From JBBRNH01 sp038230415 (lineage in GTDB: Bacteria > Bacteroidota > Bacteroidia > Cytophagales > Spirosomataceae), in contig JBBRNH010000128.1 in NCBI GenBank assembly GCA_038230415.1, positions 1-11,289 on the forward strand: a DNA stretch of 11,289 bases, read 5' to 3'. Of the stretch, positions 7,368 to 11,289 are shown piece after piece. Below the pieces are notes generated by a model, which saw nothing but the letters and a program-made list of their open reading frames with translations, made no database searches and had not been told where the DNA came from. Both the position numbers and the translations under genes were made by a program. Position 1 is the stretch's first letter. Each line of letters starts with the position of its first letter.

Positions 7368-8252
7368 ATGCCAAAAAAACCAACCTTCGCCCGTTTGTCG
7401 CTCATTATCCGGTTATTTTCTGTGGTATTGCTGCTATCGCTGGTCGGCTGCCTGCCCAGAGTTCCCTCGCGGCCATCGTCAACCGGCAACAGCACCGAAC
7501 CCTCCCGCGATGACCAACTCGCGCTCGGCAACCCCAGCGGAGCCAACAGCAACGACCCCGATAATTATTTGATGCAGAAATCCGTCTATGCCCTGTCGTA
7601 TAACCGGCAACGCGGCACGGCCAACTGGGTAAGCTGGCACCTGAGCGCGGCCTGGAAAGGCCCGTTTGCCCGCACCAACTCGTTCAGGCCCGACCCCGAT
7701 TTGCCACCCGGCTGGTATGCCGCCAAAACCACCGACTACACCAATACCGGCTTCGACCGGGGCCACCTCTGCCCCTCTGACGACCGCGACGCATCACCCG
7801 AAGACAACGCCACCACATTTTTGATGACCAACATTGTGCCGGAATCTCCGCAGCATAACCGCGTTGTCTGGAAGAATTTAGAAGATTATTGCCGGTCGTT
7901 GCTGGCGGGTGGTAATGAACTCTACATCACGGCGGGGGTGATTGGCAGTGGTGGCACCGGCGAAAACGGGCGCGAAATCAAGATCGCCAACGGCCAGATT
8001 ACCGTGCCGGCCTCACTCTATAAAATTATTGTGGTGCTGCCAACCGGCTCCGATGACCTCAACCGCATCTCGACCAACACCCGCGTGATTGCCGTGAATA
8101 TTCCCAACCGCCAAACCGCTGCCGACCGGCCCTGGGGTTATTATTTGGTGAGCATTGACGACCTCGAAGAAAAAACGGGCTACGATTTCCTGAATCGCTT
8201 ACCCACTGATTTACAGCGTATTCTGGAAGCCCGGAAAGACGTAACGAACTAA
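7368..8252 (+). CDS. DNA/RNA non-specific endonuclease, predicted lipoprotein
   Basis: A 294-residue member of the NUC/Endonuclease_NS beta-beta-alpha-metal family, which cuts single- and double-stranded DNA and RNA using one metal ion. The active-site motif DRGH is at 130-133 (His133 the general base), followed by PSDDR. The metal-site segment includes Asn164 and Glu172 in QHNRVVWKNLE, matching the Asn-x3-Trp-x3-Glu arrangement of Serratia-type nucleases. The N-terminus is a lipoprotein signal: basic start, hydrophobic stretch (about 10-26) and lipobox LVGC with Cys28. The mature protein is therefore probably anchored to the outer membrane or exported, for nucleic-acid scavenging or extracellular DNA turnover. 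A low-complexity Ser/Pro/Asn linker (about 30-65) follows the Cys. The TAA stop overlaps the TAG stop of the convergent small gene. No separate immunity gene is evident, as expected for an exported nuclease. Assignment is strong. Confidence 0.92.
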   Translation: MPKKPTFARLSLIIRLFSVVLLLSLVGCLPRVPSRPSSTGNSTEPSRDDQLALGNPSGANSNDPDNYLMQKSVYALSYNRQRGTANWVSWHLSAAWKGPFARTNSFRPDPDLPPGWYAAKTTDYTNTGFDRGHLCPSDDRDASPEDNATTFLMTNIVPESPQHNRVVWKNLEDYCRSLLAGGNELYITAGVIGSGGTGENGREIKIANGQITVPASLYKIIVVLPTGSDDLNRISTNTRVIAVNIPNRQTAADRPWGYYLVSIDDLEEKTGYDFLNRLPTDLQRILEARKDVTN

Positions 8253-8521
8253 GGTTGATAAGGCACGGCTCTAATTAGCCGAATGTCATTAAGCTCTGGC
8301 ACTTGCACTACATTTTCTGGCGGAATGATGCCGCGTCGAATCCAGTTCGTAACCACATTCGGGGAGTTAAGGCCGAACCGTTTGGCATATTCCGTAGCCG
8401 TTACCCAATGGTCAAGTGGATACTGTTCTCCATCTTTTTCCAAAAAGGCTACCGCTTTCGCAATCAGCGCGTCAGTTTCGGCCATTAATTCGTCAACTAT
8501 TTGTGTTTTTATTGCTTCCAT
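8249..8521 (-). CDS. Small helix-turn-helix DNA-binding protein
   Basis: A 90-residue protein. Residues 1-30 form an amphipathic, acidic helix (MEAIKTQIVDELMAETDALI). Residues 39-63 look like a MerR/excisionase-type helix-turn-helix (WVTATEYAKRFG, then NVVTNWIRRGIIP), where the TATEYAKRFGL helix and the NVVTNWIRRG recognition helix have the expected spacing. The tail after IIPPENVV could form the wing. I do not recognise a named family. It follows the small coiled-coil gene on the same strand with a gap of about 43 bases and is likely its operon partner. It could bind the palindrome at 8773-8787 and regulate that operon; this is inference. Its TAG stop shares bases with the TAA stop of the opposite-strand endonuclease gene. 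Start: the ATG at 8519-8521. Confidence 0.7.
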   Translation of the reverse strand: MEAIKTQIVDELMAETDALIAKAVAFLEKDGEQYPLDHWVTATEYAKRFGLNSPNVVTNWIRRGIIPPENVVQVPELNDIRLIRAVPYQP

Positions 8522-8564
8522 TGTTTTTCGCTTGAGTTAATCGCCAATCTATTTCAACTATTGT

Positions 8565-8732
8565 TTACTTTTTATTTTCAAGGTCTTGAATTACTCGTAA
8601 CAAAATACCAATTCGGTCAAGTGCTTCATTTTTGCTTTCCTCTGTCATTCTTTCCGAGTTATCGCGCAAATACTGGCGGATAGCAGCAAGTTTCATCCGT
8701 AAATCAAAAATAAGCCGTTGCTTGTCATTCAT
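8565..8732 (-). CDS. Small predicted coiled-coil protein, function unknown
   Basis: A 55-residue protein from the ATG at 8730-8732 (the frame is open to a TTG at 8756, adding 8 residues). It is highly charged and predicted almost fully helical: LIFDLRMKLAAIRQYLRD and ALDRIGILLRVIQDLENKK show heptad-like leucine/isoleucine spacing, suggesting a short helical hairpin or coiled coil. I do not recognise the family. The gene lies in the most AT-rich part of the window (about 35% GC over 8521-8760 by my count). It precedes the HTH gene, with which it probably forms a two-gene operon. It could be a partner or regulator of the HTH protein, but nothing in the sequence proves that. The short length leaves some doubt that it is a real gene. 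Confidence 0.5.
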   Translation of the reverse strand: MNDKQRLIFDLRMKLAAIRQYLRDNSERMTEESKNEALDRIGILLRVIQDLENKK

Positions 8733-8753
8733 AATTTCATTTTGTTTACTCAA

Positions 8754-8787
8754 CAACGAAACGTTGCCCGATGTTCCATAATGGAAC
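8754..8787. promoter_or_regulatory. Operator-like palindromes between divergent genes
   Basis: A 15-base perfect palindrome with a single central base (GTTCCAT-A-ATGGAAC, 8773-8787) lies beside a smaller one (CAACG-AAA-CGTTG, 8754-8766). They sit between the minus-strand coiled-coil/HTH operon (start 8732) and the plus-strand VOC gene (start 8822), about 35-40 bases from both ATGs, where an operator would act. A TATATTTA at 8792-8799 could be a degenerate -7 element for the VOC gene. Binding by the nearby HTH protein is a guess. Confidence 0.45.
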
Positions 8788-8821
8788 TGACTATATTTAT
8801 TCTTTAAACCGCTACCTTTTT

Positions 8822-9178
8822 ATGCTTCTTGGCCTTCGTACTGTTGTTTATGCTGCTCCCGATCTGGAAAAAACCAAAACCTGGTATGCTGCCGCACTCA
8901 ATACCCAGCCCTATTTTGATGAGCCGTTCTACGTTGGCTTCAACGTCGGCGGCTACGAACTCGGCCTTGACCCCCACGCCACCATTGCCGATGGCAGCAC
9001 CATCACCTATTGGGGCGTGGCTGACATTGAATCGGCGTTTGCTCATTTTCTGGCGCAGGGAGCCGCTGAAAACAGCCCGATTCAGGACGTGGGTGGTGGC
9101 ATTAAGGTCGTTACCGTCCGCGACCCGTTCGGCAATGTGATTGGGCTGATCGAGAACCCGCATTTTGGCATGAGTTAA
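8822..9178 (+). CDS. VOC/glyoxalase-fold family protein
   Basis: A 118-residue protein of the vicinal-oxygen-chelate superfamily. It has one complete beta-alpha-beta-beta-beta pair: RTVVYAAPDLEKTKTWYAAAL (6-26), then PFYVGFNVGGYELGL (35-49), WGVADIESAFAHFLAQGA (64-81), and the hallmark end VRDPFGNVIGLIENPHF (99-115). These proteins include glyoxalases, dioxygenases and antibiotic-binding proteins. The metal ligand usually found as His near the start of strand 1 is not present (Arg6 or Thr7 lies there), while Glu111 at the end is kept, so metal binding may be weak or altered. The start at 8822 fits the family. An upstream in-frame ATG at 8771 would add 17 residues and translate through the palindrome, so I do not favour it. 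Substrate unknown. Confidence 0.85.
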   Translation: MLLGLRTVVYAAPDLEKTKTWYAAALNTQPYFDEPFYVGFNVGGYELGLDPHATIADGSTITYWGVADIESAFAHFLAQGAAENSPIQDVGGGIKVVTVRDPFGNVIGLIENPHFGMS

Positions 9179-9225
9179 CGATAATGCGGCCTGTGAAGAC
9201 ACAAACCGGAGACAGGATAAAACCA

Positions 9226-9262
9226 GAAAGGGAGCCGTATCACAGCGATACGGCTCCCTTTC
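9226..9262. terminator. Bidirectional intrinsic terminator
   Basis: A perfect 16-bp stem (GAAAGGGAGCCGTATC at 9226-9241 with its complement at 9247-9262) and a 5-base loop. The A-rich and T-rich ends of the stem let it act on both strands. It lies between the VOC gene (plus, ends 9178) and the Kbp-like gene (minus, ends 9280). Confidence 0.8.
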
Positions 9263-9279
9263 CGGTTAATTGCGTCAGA

Positions 9280-9744
9280 TTACAACTGCGGAATCCGCAG
9301 CATCTGACCCGGATAAATCAGGTCGGGGTCTTTCAGCATGGGCTTGTTGGCCTCAAAAATCACCCCGTATTTCATCGGATCACCATAGACTTCTTTGGCA
9401 ATTGCCGAGAGCGAATCGCCCGATTTCACCTCGTGGTAGGATGCTTCCGGGGTTGGGTCGTCAACCACGAGTTGGTTGTCTACCGCGTGAACGCCTTCTA
9501 CGTTACCAACGGCAAGGGCGATTTTCTCGGCATCTTCCTGCGATTTTACCTCACCTTCAATCGTCACCGTGTCGCCTTTGGTCTTGACGGTCAGCGTGTT
9601 GTAGGCCAAACCAAGTTGCTTCACGTGGTTGAGTAATGCCTGCGCTTTGAGCGGTTCAGTTTTGGCGGGTTCGGCGGCAGCTGCTTCGTGTTCTTTACCG
9701 AAGACTTTCTCACCAACGCCTTTGAAGAAATTTAACAGACCCAT
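9280..9744 (-). CDS. Kbp/YgaU-like BON-LysM protein (peptidoglycan-binding LysM, potassium-binding protein homologue)
   Basis: A 154-residue protein closely resembling E. coli Kbp (YgaU), a small cytoplasmic protein that binds K+ through its BON and LysM domains. The N-terminus MGLLNFFKGVGEKVFG matches the Kbp-type beginning and fixes the start at 9744; the frame is open further upstream to 9858, but those residues look non-coding. An Ala/Glu/Lys linker (17-30) leads to a BON domain (about 32-95; VEGVHAVDNQLVV) and a LysM domain (about 103-153; YHEVKSGDSLSAIAKEVYG, IFEANKPMLKDPDLIYPGQ, LRIP). No signal peptide is visible, consistent with Kbp rather than a wall-bound LysM protein. A promoter-like TTTG-N19-TACCTTTT lies just upstream, and a terminator hairpin lies downstream. 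Family is certain; the potassium role is inferred from E. coli. Confidence 0.9.
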   Translation of the reverse strand: MGLLNFFKGVGEKVFGKEHEAAAAEPAKTEPLKAQALLNHVKQLGLAYNTLTVKTKGDTVTIEGEVKSQEDAEKIALAVGNVEGVHAVDNQLVVDDPTPEASYHEVKSGDSLSAIAKEVYGDPMKYGVIFEANKPMLKDPDLIYPGQMLRIPQL

Positions 9745-9770
9745 TGTATTTAAAAAGGTTTTGTGAACTG

Positions 9771-9801
9771 AAAAGGTATTTGCGCCGTAAACCAACGCAA
9801 A
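9771..9801 (-). promoter_or_regulatory. Probable promoter for the Kbp-like gene
   Basis: Read on the minus strand, TTTG (9798-9801) and TACCTTTT (9771-9778) are separated by 19 bases. This fits the Bacteroidota sigma consensus TTTG-N17-23-TAnnTTTG with only the last base of the -7 box different. Transcription would start near 9764, about 20 bases before the ATG at 9744, a normal short leader for this phylum. Confidence 0.5.
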
Positions 9802-9917
9802 GCAACCCACACTACCAACTTTTTGGATTGGCGAATGTTCAAACGGGTTATCCTGCAACGATTAGCCCGGCCCGGAGTCCGTTATTTTTCCGTAAATTGC
9901 CCTTAAACACAACCGCT

Positions 9918-10532
9918 ATGATTGCTGAACAACCCCAACCCAAACGCCCGGCCCAAACGCCCCAACAGCGCAAAGAGCGGGCGCAACTGCTCGAATCCCT
10001 GATTTATGAGATGTGGGATGGCAAACCTATCTATTACGCCGGGTATCAGGATGTGATTGCCCACCGTAAGACCAAAGAAGAAATCATGAGTTCGAGTCTG
10101 TTGCAGAGCCGTTTAGTTATGAAAATAGCTTTTCATATCAACCCACAACTTGATGGTAAGAAATACGAAATTCTGGGAAATGAACTCGGCGTTCAATTCC
10201 AGAAAGGCGACTGGCGAGCCTGTGATCTGGCTATTTTCGAGACGGCTGTGCTGGAAACCCAGGATTTGACCAAATATGCCTGGGTGCCGCCCAAAGTCGT
10301 GATCGAGATTGACACCAAAGCCGATATGACCCGCTTCGAGATCGAGGTGGACTATTACCAGCAGAAGACCACGCAACTCCTCGACTTCGGCGTAGAGAAG
10401 GTGATTTGGATTTTTACGAAATCAGAAAAAGTATGGGTTGCCGAACCCAACAAAGACTGGCTCATCAAAAACTGGACCCAACCCATTGACGTACTGCCCG
10501 GTTGCAGCATCACCATCAGCGGCCTGGTGTAG
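9918..10532 (+). CDS. Uma2-family protein (DUF820, restriction-endonuclease-like fold)
   Basis: A 204-residue member of the Uma2/DUF820 group, which has the PD-(D/E)XK nuclease fold and is common in Bacteroidota, cyanobacteria and Deinococcota. Candidate active-site positions are Glu54/Glu55 in TKEEIM, Asp103 in WRACDLAIFE (99-108), and Glu130 with Asp132/Lys134 in PPKVVIEIDTKAD. The late block YYQQKTTQLLDFGVEKVIWIF (146-166) matches the conserved Uma2 'K..Y...GV.E.W' end. The second motif is EIDTK instead of the more common EVLSPS, so the active centre is a variant. No partner methylase or toxin-antitoxin gene adjoins it. The start at 9918 (MIAEQPQPKR) is chosen because the upstream open frame back to 9744 overlaps the Kbp promoter region and looks non-coding. 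A hairpin and T-run follow the stop directly. Cellular role unknown; it may be mobile. Confidence 0.85.
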   Translation: MIAEQPQPKRPAQTPQQRKERAQLLESLIYEMWDGKPIYYAGYQDVIAHRKTKEEIMSSSLLQSRLVMKIAFHINPQLDGKKYEILGNELGVQFQKGDWRACDLAIFETAVLETQDLTKYAWVPPKVVIEIDTKADMTRFEIEVDYYQQKTTQLLDFGVEKVIWIFTKSEKVWVAEPNKDWLIKNWTQPIDVLPGCSITISGLV

Positions 10533-10555
10533 AGACGCATAATTGCGTCTTTTTT
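10533..10555 (+). terminator. Intrinsic terminator of the Uma2 gene
   Basis: A 7-bp stem (AGACGCA at 10533-10539, TGCGTCT at 10544-10550) with a TAAT loop is followed by a T-run (10550-10555). It begins right after the Uma2 stop codon, and its T-run overlaps the stop codon of the convergent phosphatase gene (TTA at 10554-10556). Confidence 0.8.
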
Positions 10556-11051
10556 AATGGGTCTGCATCTCAATCAGCCACTCGGCTAATTCGCGGACGC
10601 AGCCGCCCCCGCCCGGTAATGCACTCATCCAGTGCGCCACCACCCGCACTTGTGGCAGAGCATCGGCGGGGCAGGCAGCCAACCCAACCAACCCCATAAT
10701 ACCGAGGTCGTTTACATCATCGCCGATAAACGCAATTTGATCGGGAGTCAGGCCACGCCGGTGGCAAATCTCGGCCAGCACTGCCACTTTATCTTTCGCG
10801 CCAAGATGCAACTCGCTGATTTTCAATTTCTCGGCCCGCTTTCGTACCGACGGTGATAACTCGCCGGTGACGATGCCAAAATCAACGTCAATCTCCTGAC
10901 GGAGCCGTTCAACGGCCATCCCGTCGCGGATATTAAACTTCTTCAGCACCTCGCCCTGCTCGCCGTAGTACACGCCCGCGTCGGTCAGCACGCCATCGCA
11001 GTCGGAGAGCAGGAGCCGGATTTTGGTGGCGCGTTGCTGTAAATCAGTCAT
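10554..11051 (-). CDS. KdsC-family HAD phosphatase (KDO-8-P or KDN-9-P phosphatase type)
   Basis: A 165-residue C0-type HAD phosphatase that dephosphorylates a 2-keto-3-deoxy sugar-acid phosphate and normally works as a tetramer in the cytosol. Motif I is LLLSDCDGVLTD (13-24; Asp17 nucleophile, Asp19 acid/base), motif II Thr62 in VTGE, motif III Lys88 in GAKDK, motif IV GDDVND (110-115), and the C-terminal ACPADALPQV plus GGGGCVREL (147-155) complete the family signature. Family members are usually called KdsC (KDO-8-phosphate phosphatase, lipid A core synthesis). However, Glu64, Arg72 and Lys75 match in identity and spacing the residues Glu56, Arg64 and Lys67 reported for Bacteroides KDN-9-phosphate phosphatase BT1713, so a nine-carbon substrate is possible. 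No synthase or cytidylyltransferase gene is in view. The next minus-strand gene ends 178 bases upstream. Superfamily call is certain; substrate is not. Confidence 0.9.
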   Translation of the reverse strand: MTDLQQRATKIRLLLSDCDGVLTDAGVYYGEQGEVLKKFNIRDGMAVERLRQEIDVDFGIVTGELSPSVRKRAEKLKISELHLGAKDKVAVLAEICHRRGLTPDQIAFIGDDVNDLGIMGLVGLAACPADALPQVRVVAHWMSALPGGGGCVRELAEWLIEMQTH

Positions 11052-11099
11052 TTGCGTTGCGTCATTGCTTATTGGTAGCTATTTAGATAGCTTGTTTGG

Positions 11100-11208
11100 C
11101 ACCGCCCCTCGGCTGTGCCGTTTCAGATAAGAAGTCCGTCCATGCGCGTATGCCCACAGCCGAGGGGCGGTGGGCAACAAACTCAGTTCTGCCAGGCTGT
11201 GGGCATAC
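11100..11208. repeat. Dispersed palindromic repeat, copy 2 (REP-like, three arms)
   Basis: The arm CACCGCCCCTCGGCTGT at 11100-11116 pairs perfectly (17 bp) with 11156-11172. A second, overlapping 14-bp perfect pair is GTATGCCCACAGCC at 11148-11161 with 11195-11208, so the ACAGCC at 11156-11161 can join only one stem at a time. The 17-base arm is the same family as at 4557-4640; the spacers differ. The element lies between two minus-strand genes. Imperfect 13-base direct repeats (TCATTGCTTATTG at 11062-11074, TCATTGCTCATTG at 11223-11235) flank it. Confidence 0.75.
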
Positions 11209-11229
11209 CTAAATAAGTACGTTCATTGC

Positions 11230-11289
11230 TCATTGTTTGCCCGTTGCGTCTTTGATGGCGGCTACTTCTGCCGGGTCGTAGGGTGAACC
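11230..11289 (-). CDS. C-terminal end of an unidentified gene (partial, 5' end outside window)
   Basis: Read on the minus strand, the last 19 codons of the window, GSPYDPAEVAAIKDATGKQ, end at a TGA (11230-11232). The frame is open to the window edge and the residue composition is protein-like, so a real gene tail is likely. It would lie upstream of the KdsC-family gene in the same direction, separated by the dispersed repeat. The fragment is too short to identify. Confidence 0.5.
   Translation of the reverse strand, partial: GSPYDPAEVAAIKDATGKQ

Noticed and set aside
8561..8750. TTGTTTACT occurring twice (8561-8569, 8742-8750) as possible attachment-site repeats around the coiled-coil gene
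   Set aside because: Only nine bases in an AT-rich patch, with no integrase nearby; most likely chance.
9744..9917. Upstream extension of the Uma2 protein, and the opposite-strand extension of the Kbp-like protein (9745-9858)
   Set aside because: Both extensions run through the shared intergenic region that holds the Kbp promoter; known family N-termini begin at the downstream ATGs.
11077..11092. Palindrome AGCTAT-TTAG-ATAGCT upstream of the phosphatase gene
   Set aside because: Short 6-bp AT-rich arms of a kind that arises easily by chance; no regulator gene or second copy supports it.
1..11289. CRISPR arrays, tRNA/rRNA genes, insertion sequences or a classic defence island
   Set aside because: No regularly spaced repeats, no cloverleaf or rRNA sequence and no transposase or integrase frame were found. 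The lipoprotein endonuclease and the Uma2 protein alone do not make a defence system.

Overview
The window looks like chromosomal DNA from a Bacteroidota member, most probably a Cytophagales bacterium of the Spirosoma/Fibrella kind. The reasons are a fairly GC-rich coding background, starts without Shine-Dalgarno sequences, Bacteroidota-type -33/-7 promoter elements (TTTG...TAnnTTTG-like), and the gene set itself: a HisKA_2-type kinase end, a YukJ/DUF2278 protein, Uma2, a Kbp-like BON-LysM protein and a KdsC-family phosphatase. The genus is inference; nothing here fixes it. No tRNA, rRNA, CRISPR array, transposase or phage structural gene is visible.

Layout. Positions 1-4528 hold four plus-strand genes: the C-terminal end of a sensor histidine kinase (to 326), an MscS-type mechanosensitive channel overlapping it (301-1416), a YukJ/DUF2278 protein with a C-terminal lamin-tail-like domain (1525-2547), and an unusual soluble AAA+ ATPase joined to an FtsH-type M41 zinc peptidase domain (2579-4528). 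A dispersed palindromic repeat and a bidirectional terminator separate this block from a large minus-strand TMTC-like membrane glycosyltransferase with C-terminal TPRs (4735-7284). Divergent from it is a lipoprotein DNA/RNA non-specific endonuclease (7368-8252). An AT-rich patch follows with two small minus-strand genes, a helix-turn-helix protein and a coiled-coil protein, the first meeting the endonuclease tail to tail with overlapping stop codons. After a palindromic operator-like site come a VOC/glyoxalase-fold protein (8822-9178), a bidirectional terminator, a Kbp-like protein (minus, 9280-9744), a Uma2-family nuclease-fold protein (9918-10532) and a KdsC-family sugar-acid phosphatase (minus, 10554-11051). 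A second copy of the dispersed palindrome and the last 19 codons of another minus-strand gene close the window.

These are mostly independent transcription units with convergent ends closed by strong hairpins, not one pathway. The linked pairs are kinase/mscS (overlapping), yukJ/AAA-M41 (31 bp apart) and the two small AT-rich genes. The two most interesting items are the Clp-like AAA + M41 protease without membrane segments, which carries a highly charged insertion where the second pore loop should lie, and the KdsC-family phosphatase, whose specificity residues match KDN-9-phosphate phosphatase rather than KDO-8-phosphate phosphatase.
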